Positions 1 to 10,960 of a stretch of DNA of 64,000 bases are shown here, piece after piece (within the stretch, counting starts at the first letter, position 1; each line of letters opens with the position of its first letter). This DNA comes from Sequoia sempervirens (taxonomy: Eukaryota > Streptophyta > Pinopsida > Cupressales > Cupressaceae). The translations under genes were made by a program, and so were the position numbers. The stretch covers positions 39,294,248 through 39,358,247 of the forward strand of contig VDFB02000003.1 in assembly GCA_007258455.2 (NCBI GenBank), in the 5' to 3' direction. The notes beneath the pieces are model-generated. The model made no database searches. It saw nothing but the letters and a program-made list of their open reading frames with translations, and had not been told where the DNA came from.

Positions 1-1123
1 TTAAGTTTATTCTTTCTCCATGTCGGCCTTAGGGATCCAATTTACAGGAAATAAGGTGAATTACCTATAAAATAAAGTCTCTTAACCATAATTTACATCT
101 CTTAACTCATTCACACATCTCTCATCATTCATTCATCTTCTCCTTCAAGTCAAGCAAGCTAGGGTTTTGTCATTCCAAGTCATCAAGATAGCTTCTTAAG
201 ACATTCAAGGGCAGATTCTTCAACTATTGCTGCAGAAAAACAAGATCAATCATCATGGCAAGGTAATAACTCCATTATTTCATGCTTCATTACATTCTTT
301 CTCCATTTTGGTTTAATTACCTACAAAGGGGTTTGACCAAGGCAAACGCCCATGCCCTAACGTCCAACATTTCTTCTTCTTGTCTTGTGTGTTTGCAGAT
401 TTAGGAACTTTAAGGGTTTGAATATCATTGAAGAAAAGATTGAAGACATGTTGAAGGAATCTCCTTTTTTACTAGGGAAAAAACCTACATAAAAAGGCAT
501 TCACAGGTCGAACTTTGCAGTTTCAGGTCTGAATACTTGGAGGGGCAGAAAGTGCAGACCGGGGGCTCCCATTTCCACTTTCGAATTTTCAAAAATTTAG
601 AAGTGGACTAAGTCGCCACTAGTGGTGGCTTAGTCCCAATGAACCTTTTTTTTAGAATTTTTTGTAGATTTGGATACCCATTTGGTTGAAACGGGCTCCG
701 GTGTAGTTTTCCAAAATCACTCTGAAAAAGGACTAAGTCGTCTGGCCTGGCATAAATGTCCCAATGGGGTTAAAAATCAGGATTTCTAGAATTTTAAAGT
801 TGCTTGAAGTCTACAACACACTTCTAGGTGCACACATTCAATTTTACAACTTTTTTTTTTGTTTCATGGTCATTTCTAGGTCATTTAGTTCATGTTTGCA
901 TATCACATTGTGTTTTCCAGAAATTTACATTTCTTAGGTTTTGCATCATTAGATCATTTCATTTTCATATCAGAGCATTATATAATCTTAGTTAGACATA
1001 ATACATCTCATTTACATTAACTTTGAGTGTAGACATTTGCATTTTGGCCCATCTACTTCTCCTTTTAGGTGAAAAATCCTAGAAGTGCAAGAAAGTAGTT
1101 TGGTGCCAAATTCTTTGTTTACA
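1..1123 (+). repeat. 5' LTR of element A (left part outside window)
   Basis: The segment matches the copy beginning at 6296. It carries a TATA-like box at 66-73, shared with the right copy. I place the LTR end at the TTTACA ending at 1123 because a TGGTGAACC primer-binding site follows 3 bases later, the same layout as element D. The right-hand copy stops matching at about 892 (7184-7188 on the right), so the right LTR lacks roughly its last 230 bases. Confidence 0.75.
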
Positions 1124-1126
1124 TTT

Positions 1127-1144
1127 TGGTGAACCTGAATTTTG
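1127..1144 (+). promoter_or_regulatory. Primer-binding site of element A
   Basis: TGGTGAACCTGAATTTTG begins with the TGG that pairs with a tRNA CCA end and lies just downstream of the inferred LTR end. Element D has TGGTGAACCCGACATG at the same position. The tRNA species is not assigned. Confidence 0.55.
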
Positions 1145-1890
1145 AATACTTTTCATTTATGATTTGGAGTCCTTCATCATATATGTAGCTCGCATTGACC
1201 TTGCATTAGGATTTGCATGGGTTTGCATGCTAGGTTTCAAGTTTTGCATTCATAAAAAGTGCATTTAGGTTGCATTTTTGACATCTAAAATCATTAAAAT
1301 TTTCTACAAATTTGCATTTTCATCTTAGTTTTGCATCATACCACATCTAAAACATCAAAATCCATTGAAAATTTCTGGAAATTTTGAAAAAAACCCTAAC
1401 TAGGACTAATCTACCACTTTGGGCGACTTAGTCCTAGTCCTAATTTTTCACTGTCTGATATAGTGACAAAAACCTCATTTGTATGCTTCCTAAGCCTCCT
1501 AATATCATATACTATAAGTCTAGGAAGTTTCGGGATCATTTGTCTTATGCATCTAGCTCAAAAACATCAATTTAGGGTAGTCATTTTTCAAATCACTTCA
1601 AACATCATTAGATCTAAAAATGCTTACATTTCGGAAATTTTGCATCACATGGCTAAAAGTACTTTTTAATTTTGTATACATAATGTTTTTCTTCATAAAA
1701 ATTTGCATAAGTTTGATAAAAGTGTTTTTCATTCTTGCATATGCATTTTTTTCATTCTTAAAAACTTTGCATATATTGGATAAAAATGTTTTGCATCCTT
1801 GCATATACATTGTTTATATTGCTAAAGCATTGCATGACATGGTTACAAGTGCTTTTCATTTTTGTTCAAACAATGTTACTACCTTACATA
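1145..1890 (+). other. Untranslated leader of element A with TTGCAT repeats
   Basis: AT-rich leader in which TTGCAT or TTTGCAT recurs more than fifteen times at irregular spacing, densest at 1190-1340 and 1640-1840. Short open frames here are not gene-like: they code for Phe/Ile/Leu-rich peptides produced by the repeats. Confidence 0.6.
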
Positions 1891-2562
1891 TTTAGACATG
1901 TTAAGAAATATTTCCTATCCCCTCCCTATGAGAGTGTTTTCGTGAAAGAGATTATAACCTTGGACATTCCTAACGATCATATTTGTTCTTCTCCTAATAT
2001 CTCTCCTATTGGTGAAGAAGATATTTTGGTAGAAGAATCAATTCATGAGAGTTTTGAGAATCCTAGTTGTTTCTCTCCTCTTACCTCTCTTAGTGGACAA
2101 AACATTGATGAACAAGACAACACAACCATAGGTAATCATGACAATAACATTTTTTCTTCCCCTAGTATCTCTCCTAGTTGTAAAGAAGATACTTTGATGT
2201 TAGAAAACACAATTGATGAAGGTCATGAATATCTTCGTTGTCCCCCTTCACCTAGAAAAACCCTTCTTGAGCACGAACATTCAACCATTGATCATTCCCC
2301 TACTTGAGATGAAGTCCTTTTAAAAGAACCAACCTTTGAATATCAAGAACATTTGGCTTGTCATTCTCCTAAAAACTCTTCTCCTAGGGATAATATCATG
2401 GTGCATGAAAATGAAAACAATAGTAATGTTTCTTCCTTAGATGAAAAGGTGACTCTAGATTTCCCTTCACTAGAGATACATCAAACCAAGACCGCTGAGG
2501 TTATGAATGCACAAGTGTCCATTAGATCCCCTCGATCAATGGACCTCATACATACCCCGTAG
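1891..2562 (+). pseudogene. Broken acidic/Ser-Pro-rich N-terminal region of element A polyprotein
   Basis: Two open stretches (to 2307 and 2353-2562) lie in the same frame, separated by a TGA. The peptide is rich in Ser, Pro, Glu and Asp. It contains two related blocks, one starting ICSSPNISPIGEEDILVEES and one starting IFSSPSISPSCKEDTL, then more diverged versions, so it is an internally repeated spacer. No gag capsid fold is recognisable. A frameshift near 2540-2560 separates it from the downstream protease frame, which is open upstream of its first ATG through a proline-rich stretch (HQPPPPPK). Confidence 0.55.
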
Positions 2563-2741
2563 GACATCCTAATAACCCTCTAATTCCTTACCCACCTTCA
2601 CACAAACAACAAACTCAACACCAACCTGAACTCATCCTTTACCCACCATCACATCAACCTCCACCTCCACCTAAACTCGAGTTTACCCTTTTCCCACCTA
2701 ATCATGATTTTGTTGCTCACACACACTACATTAGAAACAAT

Positions 2742-4247
2742 ATGCAACCACAACAGCCCACCCCAACACCATTACCTTTGCCTAATCCCATCTTGCCTAG
2801 TGCTCCTCAATTAACTCCTAGGGAGTATGATCTTGTTGAACAACTTAAAAATACTCCTGCAAAGATATCCCTTTGGGACCTTCTTCATAATTCACCTACC
2901 TATCACACTATGCTTCAAATGGCTTTACAAAAAGTTCTTATCCCTTCTAATGTGCAACCAAATGACATAGGAGATTTAATTCAAGGATTGACTACTAACA
3001 TTGTTTTCCACCAAAGTGAACTCCCCCCTTTGGAAGTGCAAAAACAAAATGAAGCTTTCATAATCCTATATCAATACAAAACAATAGGGATAAAGAGAAC
3101 CCTTGTTGACAATGGCTCCGCTCTTAATGTGTGTAGTGTAAACCTCTTGGATACGCTTCATGTGGAAAAATCAAAAATTCAACCTAATTCTTTATCTATT
3201 AAGGGCTTTGATAATGAAGAAAAGAAACCACTTGGTGTGATCACTTTACCTATTATAGTTGGAGAGGCCACATTGCAAACACCGATCCATGTCATGCCTC
3301 ATGATCTTTCATATAATCTTCTTTTAGGAAGACCATGGATTCATGAAATGAATGGTGTGCCTTCCACTCTTCATCAAAAAATGAAATACATCTACAACAA
3401 CAAAGTGCACATCCTTGAAGTTGACCCTGATCCAAATAGTTGTTTGAACATTGAGAAAAACAAATCACATCATTTAAACACATTAACACCAACCACACAA
3501 GTGGAACCCATCCAACAAAAAGACAAACAACAACATATTGAACAAGCCATGAAGCTATTAGATGATGATTGGGGTTCCTTATACTTCACACCACCACTCA
3601 TGGATGATCCTTCAAAAGCATCCACCTCAACCACTTTAGACCAAAACATAACCAATTACACAACAACCTTTGAAGAACACAACAACGAACAACCACCTAA
3701 TTCAAAGAAAATGAAAAAGCTTTATGGCAAAGGTTATGAACTTATGAAACAACTTGGATATAGTGGAAAAGGATATGGTGCTAACGAACAAGGTATCCAC
3801 AACCCTATCGATCCTATCACACAAAAAAAAACTCATGGTCTTGGTTATTGTCCTTTGATAGAAATCACCAAGCCTTCAATCAACATCAACACTATCACCA
3901 ACAATTCATCAAAGCCAACTTTAACAGTCGTCCATCATGAACTCATCGACACTAGTGGTCTTGAAAATTCTCCTTTCCAAAACATGAAACAAACAATGAA
4001 CTCTTCACTTAATGTCAATGTCATTTTACAAAACACTAATGAATTGAATTTTTTATATTTTACACCCTCCTGTAAAGGAGAGAACAAAATCTCGCAATCT
4101 GTAGAGTCTTGCGTAGGTATGACAACTAATACTAAGCAAGAAGTTTCCTTGTCACAAACTACGAGACCACCTTCTACCATTGATCAAGAGGGTATCTTGT
4201 CAAGACTTCTCCAAGATCACTTGATCACCCTTCCTCCAAGAACTTGA
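2742..4247 (+). CDS. Retroelement aspartic protease with C-terminal G-patch domain (501 aa)
   Basis: The start is the first ATG, but the frame is already open upstream, so the real protein probably began earlier. A linker motif (EYDLVEQLKNTPAKISLWDL, about residues 28-47) also occurs, diverged, in element C just before its protease position. The retropepsin core follows: catalytic LVDNGSALNV at about residues 121-130 (DNG instead of the usual DTG/DSG), then LLLGRPWIH at about 193-201 and STLHQKMKYI. After a low-complexity spacer a G-patch spans about 329-365, with the expected glycines (YGKGYELMKQLGYSGKGYG). G-patches bind RNA or partner helicases, and betaretroviral proteases carry one at their C-terminus. 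The ORF ends at a TGA, after which the same frame continues into a zinc knuckle. Confidence 0.8.
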   Translation: MQPQQPTPTPLPLPNPILPSAPQLTPREYDLVEQLKNTPAKISLWDLLHNSPTYHTMLQMALQKVLIPSNVQPNDIGDLIQGLTTNIVFHQSELPPLEVQKQNEAFIILYQYKTIGIKRTLVDNGSALNVCSVNLLDTLHVEKSKIQPNSLSIKGFDNEEKKPLGVITLPIIVGEATLQTPIHVMPHDLSYNLLLGRPWIHEMNGVPSTLHQKMKYIYNNKVHILEVDPDPNSCLNIEKNKSHHLNTLTPTTQVEPIQQKDKQQHIEQAMKLLDDDWGSLYFTPPLMDDPSKASTSTTLDQNITNYTTTFEEHNNEQPPNSKKMKKLYGKGYELMKQLGYSGKGYGANEQGIHNPIDPITQKKTHGLGYCPLIEITKPSININTITNNSSKPTLTVVHHELIDTSGLENSPFQNMKQTMNSSLNVNVILQNTNELNFLYFTPSCKGENKISQSVESCVGMTTNTKQEVSLSQTTRPPSTIDQEGILSRLLQDHLITLPPRT

Positions 4248-4256
4248 AATAAATCC

Positions 4257-4396
4257 TATTACAAGACTTCATTTTGTGCATATCATAGAGTTCATGGTCA
4301 TTCTACTAATGAATGTAAGGATTTGAGTAGTAAAATCCAACATTTTCAAGAGTTTGGTATTCTTCCTTCAATGGGGGCACCTAATTCCTCTAATTA
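4257..4396 (+). pseudogene. Zinc-knuckle tail (CX2HX3GHX4C) in frame after the TGA
   Basis: The frame of the protease/G-patch ORF continues past its TGA (4245-4247) and encodes CAYHRVHGHSTNEC at 4275-4316, followed by a helical stretch (KIQHFQEFGILPS) and a TAA. Element C carries the same type of knuckle (CVFHRNKGHKTNDC) in its gag, ahead of the protease linker. In element A it lies after the protease and G-patch, which is an unusual order. Either the TGA is a recent nonsense mutation or the tail was reached by readthrough; the sequence cannot tell. Confidence 0.65.
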
Positions 4397-5652
4397 ATAC
4401 TTATTTTCACTCTAGCTTGCATCTCATCAATCCCTTCAGCTCACCTTTGTCCTGCACTAAGTGGGGGCAAGGGATTAAGTAGCCTTGTCCTCGTATGTCA
4501 CTTGTTGTTGCCTCTTTTGGCTAGCTGTTAACCTTTCATGAACATATAAGAGCAAGCTTGGGGTGTGGATGACATGCCTTAAGTTGGCTCCCATGTGACA
4601 TACTGCCTTTTTTTTTCATGACTTAGCTTATCAGAAACATATGACTTGGCATAGGGCTTTCTGAGTAAGTTCTCATGTTCTCTTTCTTCTACTTTAAAGC
4701 AATTTCTCATAGTACTAGTGCTCGCAACTGCTTTAAAGTGGAGGCATACACCAACACACATTTTGTTGCGTGATTTCTTTCTTCTTGCGATGCGTCCTTT
4801 TCTTGGTGGAGTCATTGGGCTTGATTCCCTCCAAGAGCGTGATATTTCTTTGACTTTTCCTCTCTTGGAGACATTAAGCATGACGTTCCCTAAGATGAGA
4901 CCTTGCACGAACTAAAAAAATCCCTTTGAACATTCCTTGCACTATTTTTCCATTTACAACAACTGTCATATGGACACATTGCATAATACAGCTTGCATGC
5001 CTGTGGTCCCATCCTATTTTTCTGAGTGTCAAGCATACGAAGTTTTTCTTACCTCATAGAGCTCAAAAATCATTGTGGTGCCTTATTAAAGTTATCAAGA
5101 TATATAACTTTGGTATGGTTTGAGCGGGAAGCCCATTCTGAGGCATGACTTTTCCCCATAGCCACCAGTGTGTATGTGAGCACATATTGGCCATATGTGT
5201 CTCACCTTTTAGGGATTTCTCGCCCCATGGACAACCAGAAGTTATGTGGTCCCAAAGTGAGTATACTTTTGGGCTTTCTCACCCGGCGGATAGCCAAGAG
5301 TTTCGTCGCCCCAGAGTGAGTATACATTTCTTTTTTTGAACAAGCAGCTTAGATCTAATCCACAACGTGTTGGAAAAATGGTCGAAGCTTGATCCACCCC
5401 ATTTTCATTTGCTTCTAGTTCTTTCCATTGTATGATCATGTATCTTGGTCTACTGCAAATCATTCACTTTGTGTGTGTCCTCTTGCGCTTATGTTGACTT
5501 GACTTAGGATCTTCGATCATGGGGGCTTGCGCAACCTCTGTTGATCTTTGTCATTCTTTGTCATCCACATTGGTACAATTGGACTCCTCTGGAATGGCTA
5601 CTTTAGTGTGAGTTTGAAGCAAGTTCATCCTCTCACTAAAGTGGAGGCTTAA
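4397..5652 (+). other. Noncoding 3' region of element A
   Basis: No coding similarity is seen. The region holds a purine run (AGTGGGGGCAAGGGA near 4459-4474), a partly repeated GTGAGTATAC segment near 5256-5330, and AAAGTGGAGGC at 4734 and 5638. The second of these directly precedes a TG and is my best guess for the polypurine tract of the 3' LTR. Confidence 0.4.
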
Positions 5653-7188
5653 TGTGTCACCAAAAAGTTTATACTTTGCTTGATTTGGGAATAATTGATG
5701 ACAAATTAGACTTAATGAGGCCTTGAGTTGGTGTTGTGAGGTGTTTTTCACATCCACACTAGGTCTTGGACCCTTGCAAACATATTTATTAATGTCTTGT
5801 AAAGGTGTTGTAAAGTGTTGTAAAAGATTTTCACGCTTTTCTAGACTTAATGGACCTATTTTTCCACTAATTCAACATTATAAAATGTATTCAATGTCAT
5901 TCTCACATCAATCTAGAAGGCTTGTGAATTAAACTTAACTCTAATCTAGTGTTGTAATGTGATTTACACATTCACATTGGATGGTGTGCCTCTCTAGGCT
6001 AAGTGGACCTCATTTTAGTGATGTAAAGTCTATTTAATCACACTTTCACATTGAGCTTTGTGTCCCTAGCCCTAATTACTCTTTACATCATCATTAATAG
6101 GCCCCTATTGCCCCATATTGTGCATCACGGGGCTTAATTTGATCAAAGACCTAACTAGAACAACCTAGAAGCCTATTTTCTTCACTTCACAACCATCCAA
6201 CTAACAAAATGGGCTTTGTGAGACCAAGTTGCCCATCCTAGCGACTTAGTCCAATTTGGCCCATTTTTGAGGTTTGAGTGGGAAATTTTGGAATTTAAGT
6301 TTATTCTTTCTCCATGTCGGCCTTGGGGATCCAATTTATGAGAAAATAAGGTGAATTGCCTATAAAATCAAGTCTTTAAACTGTAATTTATATCTCTTAA
6401 CTCATTCACACATCTCTCATCATCCATTCATCTTGTCCTTCAAGTCAAGCAAGCTAGGGTTTTGTCATTCCAAGTCATCAAGATAGCTTCCTAACACATT
6501 CAAGGGTAGATTCTTCAACTATTGCTGCAGAAAACAAGATCAATCATCATGGAAAGGTAATAACTCCATTATTGCATGCTTCATTAAAATTCTTTCTCCA
6601 TTTTGGTTTAATTACCTACAAAGAGGTTTGACCAAGGCAAACCCCCATGCCCTAATGTCCAACATTTATTCTTCTTGTCTTGTGTGTTTGCATATTTAGG
6701 AACTTTAAGGGTTTTAAGATCATTGAAGAAAAGGTTGAAGACTTTTTGAAGGCATCTCCTTGTTGACTAGAGCAAAAACCTACATAAAAAGGCATTCACA
6801 GGCCGAACTCTACAGTTTCAGTTTTGAATACTTGGAGGGGAAAAAAGTGCAAACCGAGGGCTCCCGTTTCCACTTTCAAATTTTTAGAAATTCAGGTGGA
6901 CTAAGTTGCCACTAGTGGCAGCTTAGTCCCATGAACCTTTTTTTTAGAAATTTTTGTAGATTTGGATACCCATTTGGCCGAAACGGGCTCCGGTGCAATT
7001 TTCTGAAATCAATTTGAAAAAGGACTAAGCTACCTGGCTTGGCATAAATGTTCCAATGGGCTTAAAAATCAAGATTTCCAGAATTTTAGAGTTGCTTCAA
7101 GTCTACAACACACTTCCAGGTGCACACATTCAGTTTTATAGCTTTTTGTTTTGTTTCATGGTCATTTCTAGGTCATTTAGTTCATGTC
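5653..7188 (+). repeat. 3' LTR of element A, truncated at its 3' end
   Basis: From 6296 this copy is directly supported by similarity to bases 1-892. The start at TGTGTCACC (5653) after a purine-rich AAAGTGGAGGC is inferred, since the matching part of the left LTR lies outside the window; a start near 4480 cannot be excluded. The end joins decayed copia sequence at 7184-7188 without the final 230 LTR bases. Confidence 0.6.
6360..6369 (+). promoter_or_regulatory. LTR TATA box, element A
   Basis: CTATAAAATC in the 3' LTR has a counterpart CTATAAAATA at 65-74 in the 5' LTR. Conservation between the two LTRs, and similar boxes in elements B, C and D, support a polymerase II promoter role. Confidence 0.45.
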
Positions 7189-7319
7189 AAATACAATAAT
7201 ATTAATTATGTAATAATTTAAGATGGGTTATTACAAAAATAAAAATCTTGTAGATGAACTTGTTGATTGTTTTCTTGAGTTAGATTTTTTTTAGCATAGT
7301 ATTTATAGAAAATAAAATC

Positions 7320-7863
7320 ATGTTTAGTTTTAATCTAGTTATCATAACCTTTTGAGTTATAAGATCATATTCACTCTAATAAGTTTGGTCTTGTAGATGT
7401 TCCTTATTTAAATCTTTGTATTTATATAATTTATTTATAGTTATTCTAGGACACAAGTATATTTTATAAAAAAGTAAATATGAGGTCTTTATTTGGTTTA
7501 GGCAATTTAAGGCTCTCTTAGAAAAATAAATTGGTAGAAATATTTAGGCGTTGTAAACAAACAAATATGACGAGTATTGTTCTATGGATTTTGATACATT
7601 TTTTAAGGAGAATAACATAGAAAGGCATAAGAAACTTCATAATTTCCTTAGTAGAATGAAGCTACAAAATACATTAACATGGAATCAATGGAGAGGGCTA
7701 AGATTATGTTAAATAGTTTTGACCTAGAACAATTTTTTTGGGTAGAAGTATTTGCTACTACATTTTACCTAATCAATAGGTCTCCTACATTAATGCTTGT
7801 GTAAAAAAACCACATGGATGTTTGGATGAATGAAATTCCCCTACTTTAACATCTTCATTTTGG
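7320..7863 (+). pseudogene. Ty1/copia integrase fragment
   Basis: Frame-broken translation follows copia integrase closely: an HSN.FGLVDVPYLN stretch, QFKALLEK, a decayed NKYDEYCSMDFD region, ERHKKLHNF, MERAKIMLNSFDLEQFFWVE and YLINRSPT, then DVWM. Many stops and small indels show that it is old. The segment is the left piece of a copia element that resumes at 9833, 16468 and 31604. The 5' LTR and gag of this copia are not seen; element A's truncated LTR abuts it at 7188. Confidence 0.75.
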
Positions 7864-9832
7864 AGTACAAGAAACACTGAGAGGGGGGGTGAATCAATGT
7901 TCCAATAATCAACTTCAATTTAATGATTATTCAAAACACTTAATCTCGTTGTAATCAATGAATGTTTAGTTTCAATAGTGTAACCAAATATAACAACCAA
8001 TAGCAGATTCTTTAAACAACATATAAAATCAAATGTTGCAAAGCAGATAACAGAAGCATCAAGACCAAATTGCATGAAACATAAATACCACAAGAACCAC
8101 AACATAATCATAACACAATATTTTTCATGAGTGGAAAACCTTCATATGGATGAAAAACCACTCAGAAAATGCCTCACTGGCTTATTGAATCTCACTGATT
8201 ACAGAGCCTCACTAGCTTCACAAAATGCCTCACTGGCTACAAAATGCCTCACTGGCAACATACAACCTCACTGGCCAAAGATCAAACTTGTCTCACTAAC
8301 ATGATCTTTTACAACATTTTCTAAATCATGAATAAACAAATTACAAAGGGTTACTCTGTCTCATTGAAAATCATTACAACCTTCTGAACTAATATATCTT
8401 GTCCTAAAGGTTCATTTTATTAGAACCTATAAAACACAAAATATATCAATCTATTTTCAACTATCTTTGGATACAACTTCTACAAGAAATGTTTTTGTAT
8501 TTTATCCAGGAATGATAACTCTCACGGAGTATATGATATAACAATAAAATAATCAAAACCAAAATAGTGACAAGATACTCTTTTTATAATCATTCACAAG
8601 ATCACATATGCTTCCAACTGTCATCAAGTAAAACTACAAATTCCATAACTATTTTTGTCACCGTTTTCTACTATTTTTTTGAGTGAACAACAAATATTTT
8701 AAATAAAAGTGGCACATACCTATACATGGTCGACTTAGAGTATAAACTTTTTATACAAGTCACATAAAATGCCCCACAACACATGTATACACCAAACCTT
8801 GGTATAAACTTTATATACAATAGTATACATGAAGCAAGAACCTATGTCCAAGTCAACACTATAAAAAGCAAGACACAACATTTACACAAAGCTTTAAAAA
8901 CTGCTATATGGTTTGTGACCTCATGCCCTAGCAATGGGAAATACAAAATCCAAAACAATAAACCCATTTGTAAATGCAAGTATAAACCCTTGTGAAACTT
9001 TGGAATACCATTATGAATAGATAAAAACAAAGTCAACATGGCATAATACCATAGAATAGAAAACCAAATGCCATCGACATAGGAACTGGACCTAGGGTAT
9101 GAATGACTAAAAAACTGAATCACAAATAAGTGATAAAAACAATGTACACTTGAATCAAAGAAATCCTTTGACATTTTCCATATTGTATTAAAAAACAACC
9201 ATACTAGGGTTTTACCAAAATGACATTACCACTTAAGAAGCATCACTATGAAGTTGACATCACTTTGAATGCTTTCAAAACCAATTTCCACGAAGACCTA
9301 GAAACCATTTTCTGCATACACAGCCGCTATACGATCAATTTCCTCAAGCTTTTCCAAGCCCTTTAAAGTCGATTATTAACACAATTCTTTGCATTTGCTA
9401 AATAATGGAATTTAGGGCACAATAATATCAATTAGCTTTTACCACTTTGTGTCACACAAAACCACAAATGATTATGTCAGTGTTGCACCTCAATGTTTAC
9501 CAAAAGCCTCATGATATTCAAACATGTGTGTCGGTGTTAAAAACCATAACCTCATGAATGATAAACATCATAATAACCAAATAATATGTGTTCATGATAA
9601 AATCATGGCTATTATTCACATGAGTATAATACTCATAACAATGCCTTGTATCAGTCTAATGATACAAATGTGTTAAGTGAGGACCAAGATCAATGCACAA
9701 GGCCAATGCATTGTCTAAGCCATAATATCAACTAAGCCAAACATGTATAAATATATCAATGTGTATCACCTTAATGTATGCCAAGTTGAACACTCAACCT
9801 GACATCAATGCCAAAACCAATGTCAAAGGGGC
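7864..9832. mobile_element. Unclassified 2-kb insertion inside copia integrase
   Basis: The copia integrase reading stops near 7863 and resumes at 9833 with LHVFG and EAYAHV, so about 1.97 kb interrupts it. The flanks share an imperfect direct repeat (AACATCTTCATTTTGG at 7848-7863 versus AACACTTCATGTATTTGG at 9833-9850), which may be a long target duplication. The left part contains a G-run (CTGAGAGGGGGGGTGAATCA) and a six-fold short repeat at 8166-8276. Open frames of 60-118 aa resemble no family I know. No terminal repeats are convincing, so the class is open. Confidence 0.5.
8166..8276 (+). repeat. Six diverged 19-bp tandem repeats (CCTCACTGGCT)
   Basis: Consecutive units such as AAAATGCCTCACTGGCTAC occur about six times with a period near 19 bp, each keeping the CTCACTGGC core. 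They lie within the unclassified insertion. Confidence 0.65.
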
Positions 9833-10538
9833 AACACTTCATGTATTTGGTTGAGGCATATGCTCATGTACTTAGATAAAAGTGGTCAAAGTTAGGTAAT
9901 AAGGCTATGAAATGTATCTTCATTAGCTATAACCTTGATGTAAAAGAGTACAAGCTTTGGGATCCTATGGCTTAAAAAGTTCCATACAATTACAATGTGA
10001 TCTTAAAGGAGATCAAACCTTCCTCTATAGTTAGGAAACCAAAGGATAATGCAAAGTTAGTTGTGAAACTATAGCTTAACATCAAGATGGCTACTCCAAA
10101 TGATGAAATAGAGGTTCATGTTGGAGTAGATGAGGAGGATAGTAAGGAAAGCTCAAAGAGTTTGGAAGTATAACCTCCACCTAAACCTTTGAGCAGGTCT
10201 ATTTGATAAAGTAAGAAACAAAAAAGTATATCATGCCTAATTTTAGATATAGATTTGATTTTTTGACTAACACAGATGATCCCATGATAGTTAAAGAGGT
10301 GATGTAAATCAATGATTGTAACTCATAGAAATTAACTATGCATGAGATCATTAAAATAAGGAAGAATGGTACATGAGATTTGGTATATTTTCTTGATGGA
10401 AAAAATATATTGGTTACAAATGGGTGTTCATAAAGTAGTTCATTAGGAAGTACAAAGTGTGGTTGGTTGCTAGAGGTTATTCATAAGTTGAAGGAATATA
10501 TTTTGGTGAGATTTTATCCCCTATTGAAAAGTTGACAT
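9833..10538 (+). pseudogene. Ty1/copia integrase C-terminus to RT N-terminus
   Basis: Translation gives EAYAHV, KAMKCIFISYNLDVKEYKLW and a hinge, then the RT entry region: AMHEEI-like residues, RKNGTWDL, a decayed GYKWVFK, KYKARLVARGYS (here KYKVWLVARGYS) and GEIFSPIEKLT. Several stops and shifts are present. The RT is cut at 10538 by the minus-strand LTR element; the downstream codons resume at 16468 and again at 31604. Confidence 0.75.
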
Positions 10539-10960
10539 TGTTAGAATTGTGAATAAACATGAGATGTAGGATCAAACAATGAACAAAAATACCTTCCACA
10601 CAAGAAAGTTGCAAACAATAATCTGTTGTTCCTCAACAAGAAAAGCTACAAAATTAAAAGCTTCCATGAATCTCTAGAGAGAGAAAGGAGATTTGGTCTA
10701 GAGATTTGATCATATAAGTTCAAGAATAATAGAATGAGGGTGGGTGCTTTATAGGAGAAACCCTAAATGATAAAGGGATTAGATAATGACAAGTGTCAAC
10801 ATCCTATGCAATGAGAAAAAAAAATGATCTAATAATAGCTCAACTAATAAAAGAATAAAATAAAAGTACTCCTAAGTTTAGTTTAAGTGCATGACATGAA
10901 TTAGACTAATAATTAATTAAATATAAATTAATTATTATCTAATACATGATTACTCTAACA
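10539..10960 (-). repeat. 3' LTR (422 bp) of the minus-strand element
   Basis: It aligns with 13014-13146 joined to 16191-16461 and with 17403-17538 joined to 31328-31597. A minus-strand TATA-like CCTATAAAGC lies at about 10747-10756. Confidence 0.8.

Larger units (their letters stand above)
1..7188 (+). mobile_element. Element A: non-autonomous Ty3/gypsy (Tat-like) retrotransposon
   Basis: Bases 1 to about 892 recur with modest divergence at 6296-7184, so this is an LTR pair. The 5' LTR starts before the window and the 3' LTR is cut short. Between them lie a primer-binding site, a TTGCAT-rich leader, a broken acidic/Ser-rich region, a protease plus G-patch ORF, a zinc-knuckle remnant and a noncoding tail. 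No reverse transcriptase, RNase H or integrase can be read in any frame, so the element would need proteins from an autonomous relative. The protease context (GRPWIH followed by STLHQK) is typical of the Tat/Ogre lineage. That lineage call is from motif memory, not a search. Confidence 0.8.

Noticed and set aside
4579..4908. 109-codon minus-strand ORF in the element A tail
   Set aside because: It is basic and Ser-rich with no family resemblance, and lies antisense in a noncoding 3' region.
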